Positions 53,706-64,000 of a DNA stretch of 64,000 nucleotides are shown here, one piece after another. The notes beneath the pieces were generated by a model. The model searched no databases. It was not told the origin of the DNA and was given only the letters and a program-made list of their open reading frames with translations. The first letter of the stretch is position 1. Each line of letters opens with the position of its first letter. This DNA comes from Cladocopium goreaui (lineage: Eukaryota > Sar > Dinophyceae > Suessiales > Symbiodiniaceae): NCBI GenBank assembly GCA_947184155.2, contig CAMXCT020004046.1, forward strand, positions 1-64,000, in the 5' to 3' direction. The translations under genes were made by a program, and so were the position numbers.

Positions 53706-54446
53706 CCTTTTGAGCGAAGCCGGTTTTGAGAAGGTTTTCCGGACCCAGAATTGGGTCCGTCGGAGCAAGCTGTTTTGTAGATGATTTTGTTTCTTGTTGG
53801 GGCAAGCGGGGTGCATATCGGTTGCTGCTTGAACCCACTTGAAGTTAGCTTCTTATTATTTCGTTGCGTCTGGTGGCTTGATTGTTTGCCGCTAAAAGAA
53901 GGCCCATCAGCCTTTTGCAGCCCTTAGGTGATTGCTTGAGGTGTTTCTTGCTGTTGCGGAGTTTGTGGGTTTTCGCGCAGGTGGCCGGCTTCCATTTAAA
54001 TGATTGTATTGAATACTCTACTGCCCCTTGTTGGCCCCCCTTGCCCCTGTAGACTCCTACCGAAGTTTTCAGCCCAGAAAGAACATGAATCATGATCTTT
54101 TCAGTCAATCCCGTTATTAATTAATATAAACTTAAAACGGGATGGAGTAGGAATCTGCTTAGGAAAAGATGTGGGAAAGTGGAGTATTGAAGGCTTTCTT
54201 ACTCCGTCATCGTTTCGATATCGTGTCAATTACATTGGGCACTTGAATTGAAACATAGCACGGAGTAGCGGAGTAGCGCGGAGTAGCGAAGGATTGGTAA
54301 ATGTTGCCTGGGTGGTGCTGCATCGCAAATCGTCACATTGGAGCTAGGGAACGGAGACAGCTGATACCACATGTGCGCTTTCAGGTTCCATTTCAGGGGC
54401 CGGAACGTCAATTGAAATCAGGCTTCGCATGTGCGGGCCTCCTCTG
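53706..54446. repeat. 741 bp repeat, copy 2
   Basis: Direct copy of 52698-53438 with the same length. Flanks differ from those of copy 1, so the unit behaves as a dispersed element and not as a simple tandem duplication. Confidence 0.9.
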
Positions 54447-54451
54447 CATTT

Positions 54452-54505
54452 GACGATGGCTGTGGATGACGAGTTCTGGACGATGGCTGTGGATGACGAG
54501 TTCTG
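54452..54505. repeat. 27 bp tandem duplication
   Basis: GACGATGGCTGTGGATGACG is repeated at a 27 bp period directly after the 741 bp copy 2. Confidence 0.85.
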
Positions 54506-56335
54506 GATATCGCGCAACAACAATGGAGGTATATGTGAGCAGTGACACTCTAGAACTTAGAACTATGGGGAGGATTAAACCCCACCTATGCACCCCAGCC
54601 AGTCCGGCGGCTTCGAGAGCATCATAAAATTCAGGAATCGGGGAGGCAGCGATGACCATAAGCGCGAGGGCAGCAGCATTCAATCCACTTGTCCTATCAA
54701 TCATTGGATAGTCTGGATTCCAAGCAGCCGGGTGAGCACTATGGAAATTTGACGCTCTATGGGAACACCCTTTGTGTAAGGGTGAAGCGACATGCCACTC
54801 ATCATCGTGACATAGTTTTATGCACAGAAGATATGTGGAAGGCTGCTACAAGAGTTCATCGCTTACACATAACGCGAATGGTAGAGAACACTCTACTTGT
54901 TGCGGAAGGAATCTGTGTATTTGACCTAGAGGTTGGTCACAATATTCTATTAGTCTTCGGACTCATCACTCTGTGACATCCTGAAATGTCATTGATCAGT
55001 GTTTACCTGATTGTGGTATATTGATCAGTTCTACATCTTATTCTGGATTCGATTTGAGTCTGGTACAGCTTATTGCTTGAGCTGAAGATACCTACATTGG
55101 TTTGACATTGAGATTGTTTATTGTGTCTTCGACGCTGAGAAGCTTATTCTCTCCAAGTGATGAGAACATACAGCTGAAACTCTTGGAGAGGAGTTTAAGC
55201 TAGCTGAAAGTATCTGATGGGGAGAAGCTACTACACTTTGAGTTTGGACTATGAGATGCATTGGCATTGTGAGGACAATGGCCATATTTATTCGTCTTAT
55301 TTGTCTGAAAGTTTTGTGATGAGATGTTTCGGTATTGTGAGGACAATACCTACATCATCGTCATCGTGACCTATGGATCATACACTTGATCTTATGATGT
55401 GCATTTTATCGTTCTTGAGACGACTTTGGTTATCTCTATGAGGACGACATTGTTTTGAGACGACTTTGGTTTACATTGTGGATCAGCTATTACGGTGGTC
55501 GAAAGACTTCAGCGATACAACTGTATCTGGCTGACCTACATTGACAATGTCGAACAGAACATTCTATTCTACATTGAGGTTTGAAGCTGTGAGATGCTAT
55601 CTCTATGTGGAAAGCTGATTTGGAGAAGGAACGTTGTGTTCTGACTACGTTTTGTATCCAGAAGAAGGTTGTACAGATACCTTGTGTGAATCACTTCGTT
55701 CTTGAGAAGCTAACGGGCAACGCTAGTCAGACCATCAGTTAGCTGGCTGGTTACTCACGTTTGGATGAGAACCAGTTTGATTTGAGAACTTTTGGAAGTG
55801 TTTCGATGTGTTTGAATTCATCTAGTGAAATTGAGTTTTGTAGACTTGTAGCAGCTGGAATAGTTTCAACAGAACCTTTATTTGAAGAACTTGAGGTTTG
55901 TTAACTGGAAACCTGGAATCGAGTTTACCAGTTGAGACATCGGCTCGAAGGACTGGTGTCAGAAGTTCATTTAATGAACAAGAGCTGCTGTGTCACTTAA
56001 CTTGACATAAGACAGATCAACAGAGGGAACACATCTCCCTGTCCTTTGGCTTCCTGTTTTGTTTTGTTTGTTTGCTTGTTGTGTTTCTGTTTCCCTGTGA
56101 CTGATCGTGTTGCGTCTGGAGCGAAAAGGAGGAGCTTGACGTCAGCATGTGGGAGTCGAGGGTGAAACAGTCTTCTTGACACGGTATTGCTTTAGTTTAA
56201 TTAGGTTTGTGAATTTACGCTCTGCGCTTGTGTTTGGTGTGCGTGGTTGACGTACGCGTCTGCCTGCGTAGTTCTGTAGGAATTTTGATGAAGCGCTGGA
56301 TCTAGCCGCAGATCTGTGCACGGCGCTTTTTCACA
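54506..56335 (+). other. gene-poor stretch ending in a putative LTR
   Basis: No ORF here is convincing. The right end (...GCTTTTTCACA) abuts a primer-binding site at 56336, so at least the last few hundred bases should be the 5' LTR of the third element. Its left end cannot be placed. GAGGACAAT-type short repeats occur at about 55260-55350. Confidence 0.5.
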
Positions 56336-56347
56336 TGGTAGCGGAGC
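56336..56347 (+). promoter_or_regulatory. primer-binding site of third element
   Basis: TGGTAGCGGAGC follows a terminal CA. It is the same 12 bases as in the other two elements. Confidence 0.8.
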
Positions 56348-56669
56348 TCTACGGAGCTACCCACACCATTCTCCGCTGACCCTTGTTGCAGTGCACTAAG
56401 GACGCCATCTAAGGTGAAGCTGAGATCGTTTGTACTGAGCTCCTAGGTTTTCGCGAGATCTGTGTTGAGCTTGTACTAGGGTTCTGAAGTGATCACTAGG
56501 TTGGTGCATTGCTGATGTAAAGTCAAGGGGATCGAGGAACTTGAGTATTCTTGATTCAGGTAACGTGTGTTTTGTTTCACTTCATTTTTGTGGCATGTTG
56601 GCTGTAAGGTCATTTGTTGAAGGTGACTTGTCAATTGATTGCCGGAGACGACATGTTTTTGAAATGCTT

Positions 56670-56965
56670 GGAGTATCTCGACAGGCTGAAGTTGGGAGTG
56701 AGTCCTGGAGACACAAGTGAGGTGTTTGGACAGTGAAAACTCCGACAACTTGCCTGGAGATGAACATTGAGAGTATCTCGACAGGCTGAGGTTGGGAGTA
56801 GGTCCTGGAGACACAAGTGAGGTGTTTGGACAGTGAAGAGCTCCGACAACTTGCCTGGAGATAAGCAAAGAGAAATAGGTAAGATTGGTAGGTTGAAGTT
56901 GGGAGTAGGTCCTGGAGACACAAGCGAGGTGTTTGGACAATAAGGACTCCGACAACTGCCTGAAA
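56670..56965 (+). repeat. three tandem copies of a roughly 105 bp unit
   Basis: Each copy carries GGTTGGGAGTAGGTCCTGGA or a close variant, then GAGACACAAG and CTCCGACAAC. The copies are diverged and a weaker fourth block lies near 57665. Confidence 0.85.
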
Positions 56966-57061
56966 ATCCTTGAAAGTAAAAATTTGAGAAACCACTGGAT
57001 TCTGGTTGGAACCGAAGCGTTTAAGCTCAAGGAAAGTGTCGCCATACGATCTGTGCTAAGA

Positions 57062-57355
57062 ATGGACAATCGCACCAACACCCGACCGTTACGCGAGGCC
57101 GTGGAAGACCAACTTATTGGCTGGATTATCGGTTTAGAGAGGGTGACAAGTGTCTTGAGGCTGGTACAGACTCTGATCGTTCTCTTGGAATGGCTTTTGC
57201 CGTTGCTTGAAGATGTTCGTCTGAGTGCGAACCAGCGAGACATCCTAGCGATGTTCCGTGACCATCTCAGAGAGTTGGAAGCCGAGATGCAGAGGCAGGC
57301 TTGTGAGATGCGTGAGCATATCTTAGGCAGATACCACGGGGCACTGCAAGGTTGA
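57062..57355 (+). CDS. small helical ORF of third element, 97 residues
   Basis: The ATG at 57062 (MDNRTNTRPLREAVEDQL) begins an ORF with a leucine-rich amphipathic or membrane-leaning helix (LVQTLIVLLEWLLPLLEDV) and then a charged coiled-coil-like end. The frame is open upstream to 56933 with a TTG. No family is recognised. It could be an accessory protein of the element. Confidence 0.45.
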   Translation: MDNRTNTRPLREAVEDQLIGWIIGLERVTSVLRLVQTLIVLLEWLLPLLEDVRLSANQRDILAMFRDHLRELEAEMQRQACEMREHILGRYHGALQG

Positions 57356-59483
57356 AATACCTTTGACCCCAATGTTGTATTAGAGATGTGGTAGATATAG
57401 GCGATGGAGTTCCTGACAGTAGTGGTAAGCGTGAGAGAAATAGGTGTCAACGACTGAGCTGCATGTGAGAGTGTGTTGCAGTTGCGTTGCATGTGAGATC
57501 TGCATTTTGGTTGTGTGAAAGGTTTGGTGACTTTGGCAAGAGAGAGAGAGAGCCTGGAGAGTCACTGGAAAGTTTGGTGATTTTGGCAGAGAGAGAGAGA
57601 GTGCCTGGAGAATCACTAGAAAGCATTGAAAGGAAAACATAAAAGTACCATAAGAAATGGTGTACATCTCGACAGGTTGGTCAGGTTGTAGTTGATCCTG
57701 GACGCACGGAGTGCACAGTGCGTGGTGCTACTGAGCCTGGCGTCATGCCTGGAGGTGGTAGTTAGAAAGAGAAACTTTGGCATGAGAACCTGGAGGGTCG
57801 AGTTTGCTTTGTCAGTGACCTTGGTTTATTTGCCACATTTGTGAGATAAAGATGTGAGTAGTTAAACACCTGAGGTTCGGTGGTGTGCAGGAACAGTGGA
57901 GCTTGACGGACGCTTGCACTGACTGGTAACCTTGAGATTGAAGCCTGAAGCATTGTTGTTTGCCTGGCAGTATAGGTACTGGAGTGCTGAGAGAGAGAGA
58001 GAGAGATAGGAACCGTCATGGCACTGAAGGCACAGTGGAACTTGGTGTTGAGACTGTTGGTTGACAACAGAGTGAGAGAGAAAGAGACATGGGGACACCA
58101 CCTGTTTGGGAATGTTGATCTTGATTTCTCAGATGCATCAGGTAGCATCCGTGGTTTGAACTGCAGTTGTGGAAGTGTTTGAGTTGAGCATGTAGTACTG
58201 TAAGTCAATGGAAACGACCTGAACTGTGTAGGAAGTGGAACTGTTTTGAGCTGAACTTGAAACGAAACAGGAAACTTTGTTGTGAGTTTGCCTTCATGTT
58301 TTTTCTTTGACCGGAATTTGAACAGTTGTTTAGTGTCACAGGCAGGTCAGGTATGACTTTTGCTACTTGGGTTGTTGCAGTTGTTTGTGAAACCTGGAAC
58401 GGATGTAGTCGTGAGGACTGGGACAGATGCAGAGAAGGTACATTGAACCCTGAGACAGGTAGGTACTCTGGAGTTGTTGTCAGACTGACTGAACTTTGTG
58501 TGAAGATAACTTGAATACAAGCATTCCCCTTTTGGCTTAGAGCAACCGTACCGTACCTCTCTAGATGGATGGATGAGCGCGGAGATATCTGCAAGCCAAT
58601 TTTGACTGTGAGACGAGCTCTATGGTCTTTGTAGTGATGATTGCCAGTGTGATTTGCCTACGTTGGATATGGCACTTCCTTTGGTAGAAATGTAGTTTGA
58701 GAACAAGATGCTTGTGATGTTAGTCGACCCTGGCGGGTTTCCTTTGCGAACCTTGGGCCATGTTGATTGGACATCTTGTACTACCAGAAGGCTGGCATGG
58801 AGTTCAACGAGATTTGCAGCATTGGAGCTTTGCAGAGTATCCTGAGAGGGAAGTAGAGCGGTAGTGTAGTTTGTGCGTTTGCGTGTGGCTCAGAGTGAAA
58901 AGCAAAAGAGGGAATCTGGGATTTGAAATTTGCAATTTAATTGAATTGAAAGAGTTTTGACTTACAACAAAAGAAAGAAATGGGCTGGATGGCAGAGGCG
59001 CTGCATAGGTCCATAGGGAACTGGACGGCAGAGGCGACGAGACGATCTGCATAGGTTCCAAAAGGAAAAGAAAGGTTGTAGGAAGTCAAAACGTGGACCA
59101 TATTGCAAGACGTTGCAAGGTTCACACATGAGCTGGGTTACAGACGTGCATAGGCTCAGATAACAGATTAAGTCAGAAAGAGAGAAATAGGGAACTGGAC
59201 GGCAGAGGCGACGAGACGATCTGCATAGGTTCCATAAACGTGACACTGACGTGAAATGAATGTAAATGTGACGTCAGTTCGGTGCTCGACATACTGTCCA
59301 AGTGGGAGACGAAGTATGGAGCTGTGTATTCTGTTGGACTTGACTTGACCTCTTGTTTGGACTTCTCATGTCTGTATAGGTTCCATTCCATTTTTGCTGT
59401 TTTACTATAAGACAACTTTGGCTCAGTGTTTTGCGTTTCAGCTGCCCTAACGATCACTTCGAGATCCGTTAGCATCAACGGCA
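57356..59483 (+). other. repeat-rich non-coding stretch
   Basis: It holds GA microsatellites (about 57541-57551, 57590-57600, 57987-58005). A 45 bp sequence (GGAACTGGACGGCAGAGGCG and following) occurs at 59016-59060 and again at 59187-59235. No convincing gene is seen. Confidence 0.6.
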
Positions 59484-59858
59484 ATGGAGTCCATTCGTCT
59501 TTGGTTGGCTCTGACTCCTAAGCAATTTGAGGATTTGAACAATGGCAAGGAGGTACAGCCTGACGAATATTCCAAAAGGTTTGGACTACGAAAAGACCCG
59601 ATTGCTGCCGTTGAGCGTGCACAGTACTTCAATGATTGGACACCAGAAGGTCCCAAAGGTGAGTTCTGTGCCAAGGATTATGTCCTGGTTGAGGTCGAAT
59701 TGACCGCCATTGGCTATCTCCAGAAGGCCGAGGCGGGGATCCTTCTGAAGTACAAGCCCAACGAATATCGTTGGCAAGGCACTATGAAGGCTTTGGAATT
59801 CGACGAGAATGGCAACTTGTTGTACAAGTTTGCCGCGGACGCTCACAAGATCGTCTGA
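59484..59858 (+). CDS. hypothetical ORF of third element, 124 residues
   Basis: The ATG at 59484 (MESIRLWLALTPKQFEDLNN) begins a compact, balanced globular sequence (KDYVLVEVELTAIGYLQKAE). The composition and the presence of many charged and aromatic residues suggest a real protein. The pattern around residues 45-70 (YFNDWTPEGPKGEF) recalls small host domains, but I cannot name one. It may be a captured host gene. Confidence 0.55.
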   Translation: MESIRLWLALTPKQFEDLNNGKEVQPDEYSKRFGLRKDPIAAVERAQYFNDWTPEGPKGEFCAKDYVLVEVELTAIGYLQKAEAGILLKYKPNEYRWQGTMKALEFDENGNLLYKFAADAHKIV

Positions 59859-60450
59859 GTGGGCAGGTCTCCTCCCAATGTATAGGTTTTTGTAGTGGTT
59901 CCAGGCCGGGTAGTGCTAGGCTTGGAAGCCGCCGACAGCTGCGAGGAGAAATGCAAAAGCTGCGACGAAAGAGCTGTCAAGCTGAGATTGGAGTGGAATA
60001 ACAATTTTGAGATGTCTTGGAATTTCAGAGTTTTGGACAATTTCGGACTGGACGGAACTTGGACTTGTGGAACTCAGCTTGAGTAGTTTTTGTCAGCTGT
60101 CACGAGCTTTGCATGAGTTTTCATTTTTTACTGCATGACATGTCTATGGGTTTTATGCGCAGAAACCACTGTGATCTGTTTTGCAGTTGTGTGAAGGGTT
60201 GTGCATGCATTGGCAGTTGGATGTGGATTAAGTTTGCAGTTTGCCACAAGTTTGCGATATTTTTGTTTTGTCTGAGACATTGAGTTGTGATCGACTGCAC
60301 ATTACCTGTCAAGATGTGCGGCACGCATCTTGGGGTAATAGTGAGTGTGGTCTCTATTTGAAGTGTGAGTCATCTGTTAAGGTGTGAGTCACGCACCTTA
60401 GGATGAGAGAGAAACATGAGTTTTGTTCTTGGTGTCCTGGTTCGGTTGTG

Positions 60451-61659
60451 ATGTCTGATGGCACTATCAGTGCAACTTGGATCATAAAAAAATTGCCGAG
60501 TATGCCCAAGCTGTATCTCGGACCTGGTCTCTCCCAGCGGGTGCATCGAGCTCTCAGTCAAAGGCTTGAGAGATTCATGGCAAACGCCGCGCTTCCAGCA
60601 GCACCAGAGTTTCCCCTTTCTGAGAATCCGCCATTGTCGGCACAGGCGGGACCTGCTGATACGGAATCAGAGAAAGGAGAAGAGCATGGTATCCCTCACC
60701 CTGAAGAAGGCAACAAATCACCGGCAGACAAAGAGGAAAAGGATGATGACCGATCAAGGTCTCCCAGACCAAGGGTCCCTGAACCAGACCCTAACGACCC
60801 GGCAAGCCTCCTGGCTTCCACCACAGCCCTGGCCATCGGGGTCACGTCGATGATCGGTGCATTGAAGGGTTCAAGCGCGAAGCTGGAGATCCTTATCCAG
60901 AATTCGCAGACTCTTCAGCGAGACCTCTGCCGTAGCTTAGAGACGGTGGGCTCAGCAGTGAACAATATGTCGAGAGCAGTAGAATCATTGACTGCTGGTG
61001 TTAGCCACAATACTGGCCGCGTGGGTGCGGTTTGTGGGGAATACTCCAAATTGAGAAAACACTTAGAGTGGGCAATGGATGTGTCCATGGGAGATGTTCT
61101 CAAGAAGAACGCCAAGAACCGCACGGAGCGAGACCAAGCTCTGAAGGAGCTGATGGACCAGCTTTTCGAATCAATGGACAAGCTACAAGAAAACATGCAG
61201 AAGATTGCTGTGAGGATTGAGAAGGCACCGGTAGGTCATGAGGGAACCACGGACTATGATCCACCTCAACCTCCAACGGGACACCTGGGTATTCCATCTG
61301 TGACACCATTGACACCGGCACCTGGCATGACTGTGGGGTCTGGGATTCCGCCTCCACCGGTGGTACCACCCATGGTACCACCAAAACCCATGGTACCACC
61401 GCAGCCACCCCTTCCGGTGGTGAAGTTTGCGGGCTACAGTCCGGCTAAGATGGGGGAGTTACCGATGAGCTACCCTTTGCAAAGAGAAGTGACAGATATC
61501 AAGACTCCACCTTGCCAAGTACTTGAGGAGTCTACGGGCCGCATTCGGTGCGTGTCACCCACGGGTCGCCATGACCCGGCGACGGGTACAGCGGCATTTG
61601 CCCCGCTAGGGTACGTCCAGATAAAGGGGACGAGCGAGTACCGGCGGGTATACCCCTGA
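60451..61659 (+). CDS. hypothetical coiled-coil and Pro-rich ORF of third element, about 402 residues
   Basis: The first good ATG is at 60451 (MSDGTISATWIIKKLPSMPK), and the frame is open to an ATG at 60403. A short N-terminal part is followed by an acidic, Arg/Ser/Pro-rich linker and then a long helical, probably coiled-coil region (LASTTALAIGVTSM to QKIAVRIEKAP). A proline-rich segment (VVPPMVPPKPMVPPQPP) precedes a C-terminal globular end (RIRCVSPTGRHDP). There is no zinc knuckle. A Gag-like structural role is possible by position, but homology is not visible. Confidence 0.6.
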   Translation: MSDGTISATWIIKKLPSMPKLYLGPGLSQRVHRALSQRLERFMANAALPAAPEFPLSENPPLSAQAGPADTESEKGEEHGIPHPEEGNKSPADKEEKDDDRSRSPRPRVPEPDPNDPASLLASTTALAIGVTSMIGALKGSSAKLEILIQNSQTLQRDLCRSLETVGSAVNNMSRAVESLTAGVSHNTGRVGAVCGEYSKLRKHLEWAMDVSMGDVLKKNAKNRTERDQALKELMDQLFESMDKLQENMQKIAVRIEKAPVGHEGTTDYDPPQPPTGHLGIPSVTPLTPAPGMTVGSGIPPPPVVPPMVPPKPMVPPQPPLPVVKFAGYSPAKMGELPMSYPLQREVTDIKTPPCQVLEESTGRIRCVSPTGRHDPATGTAAFAPLGYVQIKGTSEYRRVYP

Positions 61660-61792
61660 GAAGGGTGCCAAAGGCACCTGAATTCGTCTGTTGTGACGAC
61701 GAGAGAATAGTTGACTATTTTTGTCAACTCGAGGTTCACTCGTTGTTTCCAATAAGACGACATGGCTGAGTACAGAGATCAAGCGCGAGTTT

Positions 61793-61804
61793 AAAAAGGG
61801 GGGG
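61793..61804 (+). promoter_or_regulatory. polypurine tract of third element
   Basis: AAAAAGGGGGGG follows GTTT, as in the copia-2 tract near 48305. Confidence 0.65.
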
Positions 61805-61870
61805 CTATGCCGAGTGACACAACTTGGAGCTGAGTTGTCAGTGGCTTGAAGGTATTTGAAGTTTTCATGG

Positions 61871-61953
61871 GTCTCTCAATGACGATGGCGAGAGCAACGT
61901 TCTTGAAGGCATTCAGAACTTGGAGTTGCTAACAGATCTGAGGGAGACATCAT
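61871..61953 (+). repeat. block shared with copia-2 LTR
   Basis: It matches 49789-49872 closely (GAGAGCAACGTTCT, GGCATTCAGAACT, CAGATCTGAGGGAGACATCA). It supports a 3' LTR here. Confidence 0.8.
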
Positions 61954-62937
61954 GAAGAAAGGTTGATGTTGTTTTGATTGGACTTGTGTGTTCATGTGTG
62001 CTATGTTTTAGTTCTTGTGTTTTGGTTTTGAAACTTGTGCATGTCTTGAGTTTTGTTGCTTGAAATATGGAACTTGATGTTGTGAGTGATTTCATGAACA
62101 TGTGGTGTGATTGAGTTGTCATGGCAAATGATGAGAACCTGGGAAGAAACTCAGACGGAATCTGAGTCAAAGTAATCGGAGGATCTTCCGGGGAATCTGA
62201 TGCCATGATTGCAGACACATTACACTTTCATGTCATGATATGGACTTAGACAAGACATATCACACCTCCGAGATCATTAGGATGGATCAGACGTTGAAAG
62301 GGGGACAGCGATCTATACGATGATGAAACTGTGAGAGCTGTTCTGTCAGAATGTCTCTCACCGCTTCCTCATTCTGTGCCGATCTTAGCTAGTCTTGACC
62401 CTAGCTGTGAGCGATTTTCATTCAGAACGTTTTGAATTCACTTGCAGTGACTGTGAACGTTACTTGCAGAAGTTTTGAATTTGAGAATTGCATGAGTGAT
62501 ACTGACTCATTTTTGTTTCTTCTCATACGCCTACCTTCTACATGAAGGTGCGGATTAGCTGAAACAGTTGGCCTTTGTTTTCGTGTTGACTCCGATCGTG
62601 TGACGTTAGGTTTCGTCTTGGGTCTCGTGTGTGTGTGTGTGTTTGTTTGTTTTGTTTTGTTCTGTTGTTGTTGTTTCGTTTGTTGTAGGATGACAACAGC
62701 ACTGTAGATACATCTTTATTGACGCCATGGTTTATCCGAAGAACTGGATTTTTGGAAGACGAGTTTAGTACTGGAAAGACCTCAGGAGTCTTTGGACTGA
62801 ATATGGTATTCTTACATCTAGATGGATGGAAGAAGATTTTGAATTTGGAAGTTACGACATTTTGCATGAGTCGACCGAGATGTGTGTGTGTGTGTACACT
62901 GCTATTCACATGCAGAAAACTACAACTGGACATTTGA

Positions 62938-63013
62938 TGACTATGCACGTTATGTTTTCCGAATTCATGCGCCAAAGACTATGCACGTTATGTTTTCCGA
63001 ATTCATGCGCCAA
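62938..63013. repeat. 38 bp perfect tandem duplication
   Basis: GACTATGCACGTTATGTTTT and the following 18 bases are repeated back to back. Confidence 0.9.
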
Positions 63014-63042
63014 AGACTACTTAACAGCAGGGGGCTGCAGGG

Positions 63043-63083
63043 AATGTCATAGTTCTGCAGCCAACGAAGACGGCTATGACATT
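63043..63083. repeat. 10 bp inverted repeat
   Basis: AATGTCATAG and CTATGACATT are separated by 21 bp and form a perfect stem. Confidence 0.85.
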
Positions 63084-63447
63084 CTGTGATATCGATCCGG
63101 GACGCTGGATCGACGTACCTGCCTAATCATGTCTTTCCTTTTCCGCGATGGGATGTGGCTAACCCAAGAACCACCTTGCTGATTAATGATTTGGACCTGG
63201 TTTCACCTGTTTATCAAGGATGATGGACTCAGGAATTCTACCAGGCGTGTACAACCACATCGTCATTGCAGTTCACTTCCAAAAAATCAACAGTGTGCAT
63301 TAGTCATGTGTCCTATACAGACCATGACCTTATCATCCCTAATGGGGAAGAACAATCTTGGCATAGTGTGCCGAATCCGCCCTCTACGGAGGCAGAAGTT
63401 GAGCGAGTAGCCATAGGGGCTGCTAGAAGTGATGGCAATAGCCGAAG

Positions 63448-63543
63448 GGGGGTCAAGGACAATTGAAGGGTGGCATAAGCCGAAGGAGTGCCCAACGGGC
63501 GAATGGTGCCCATAGGGCGAAGGTGGCCATGTGCCGAAGGATT
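63448..63543. repeat. degenerate short repeats (GCCGAAGG type)
   Basis: GCCGAAGG or GGCGAAGG-like words recur every 20-27 bp with intervening TGCCCA/TGGCCA words. Confidence 0.7.
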
Positions 63544-64000
63544 TTATTGGCCGGGAACCCTACTTCTTACTGTCATTTTATGAGTATCACAAAAGTGTGC
63601 GGACACACATAGTTTGTGATGCTCAAACCAAGCAGAATGTCAAACACGGTAGGGACCTTATCGCTGCAGATGTGTGTACGATCTTGATTCATGTTTTCGA
63701 TCATGCGCAAGTTGACACATGATTTTGATGCGTTTTCAATCTGGGTAATGCATTCCCTTGGCTCATAGCAAGCTCTTTGACATGTTAAGTCAATTTGTTG
63801 CTTTTCATTTCTACATGTCATTCGTCATAACACACCATGCGCTAAATGTACTGACAATTCTTGAACAACTCATTTCTTCTTTCGTGTTCAGCAGACTTTT
63901 TCGCGATATGGAACTCCATGCAAGAAGCAAAGCTGCCAATGGACCGCCGTTGAGTGCTACCGTTGCGTATCTTCCGTCACAACCGATGGTATCACTGTCT

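Larger units (their letters stand above)
56336..61953 (+). mobile_element. third LTR-type element with non-canonical cargo
   Basis: A PBS (56336-56347) identical to those of copia-1 and copia-2, and a polypurine tract at 61793-61804, bound a 5.4 kb interior. The 83 bp after 61871 match part of the copia-2 LTR. The interior has no protease, integrase or RT. It holds three ORFs of unknown function and many short repeats. It is probably a non-autonomous element using copia enzymes in trans. The full LTRs could not be delimited. Confidence 0.55.
61954..64000. other. no gene found; short repeats
   Basis: Features are a TG microsatellite near 62623-62642, the duplication at 62938-63013, the inverted repeat at 63043-63083 and degenerate CCGAAGG repeats at 63448-63543. 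The short frames present are not convincing. Part may be the 3' LTR of the third element. Confidence 0.5.

Noticed and set aside
52698..54446. 741 bp copies as LTRs
   Set aside because: No TG...CA ends and no primer-binding site after copy 1.

Overview
The window looks like nuclear DNA of a dinoflagellate, most likely a Symbiodiniaceae species. Three things suggest this. Degenerate copies of the dinoflagellate spliced leader (SL) lie upstream of many genes, the best being a double copy at 39219-39250. The coding is dominated by Ty1/copia elements and by a LINE that carries a cytosine-5 DNA methyltransferase, a combination reported from Symbiodinium. Many genes lie in a row on one strand. The species assignment is an inference; no rRNA or other marker gene is present.

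Layout. (1) 1-6553, minus strand: the 5' part of a Ty1/copia element (copia-1), with LTR, primer-binding site, a frameshifted gag and a pol frame that stays open to the window edge. It truncates the gene next to it. (2) 6549-20571: eight minus-strand genes of mostly unknown function, including an ankyrin-repeat protein, two paralogues of an unnamed family and a large protein with an alpha/beta-hydrolase-like motif. Most are preceded by a relict SL and by one or more copies of an RNA hairpin with an invariant loop and covarying stems. (3) 20852-39250, minus strand: a large LINE with ORF0, ORF1, a DNMT3-like methyltransferase ORF with a possible ubiquitin-protease-like region, and an endonuclease-RT-RNase H ORF. 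Its leader has eight copies of the same hairpin, a tRNA-like Pol III unit and a double relict SL. A 13 x 138 bp array between two identical 285 bp segments lies between ORF0 and ORF1. (4) 39.3-40.0 kb: a 55 bp retroposed insert with 19 bp target duplication, and a broken minus-strand gene. (5) 40041-50233, plus strand: a nearly complete copia element (copia-2) with 833/832 bp LTRs and a 5 bp target duplication, and an accessory ORF between pol and the 3' LTR. (6) 50.2-54.5 kb: two hypothetical plus-strand ORFs and a 741 bp repeat present twice. (7) about 54.5-62 kb, plus strand: a third LTR-type element recognised by its primer-binding site and polypurine tract, with unusual ORFs in place of gag-pol. 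(8) 62-64 kb: short repeats only.

Two results stand out. First, three homologous sequences of 1047-1050 bp (8870-9916, 21168-22217, 29661-30709) each begin GT and end AG on the minus strand and each interrupt a reading frame. Removing each one rejoins the two halves exactly in frame, in one case across the DNA-methyltransferase domain. They are best explained as introner elements, two of them almost identical and therefore recent. Second, at least 17 hairpins on one strand (11.4-38.9 kb) share the loop ACGTCTTTG (plus-strand reading), while their inner and outer stems differ by compensating changes. They sit in the leaders of the LINE and of at least six neighbouring genes, so they look like a shared RNA element. 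One possibility is that neighbouring SL-bearing transcripts were retroposed by, or are regulated together with, the LINE; this is a hypothesis.

Coordinates were read by eye and may be off by one or two bases. No database search was run.
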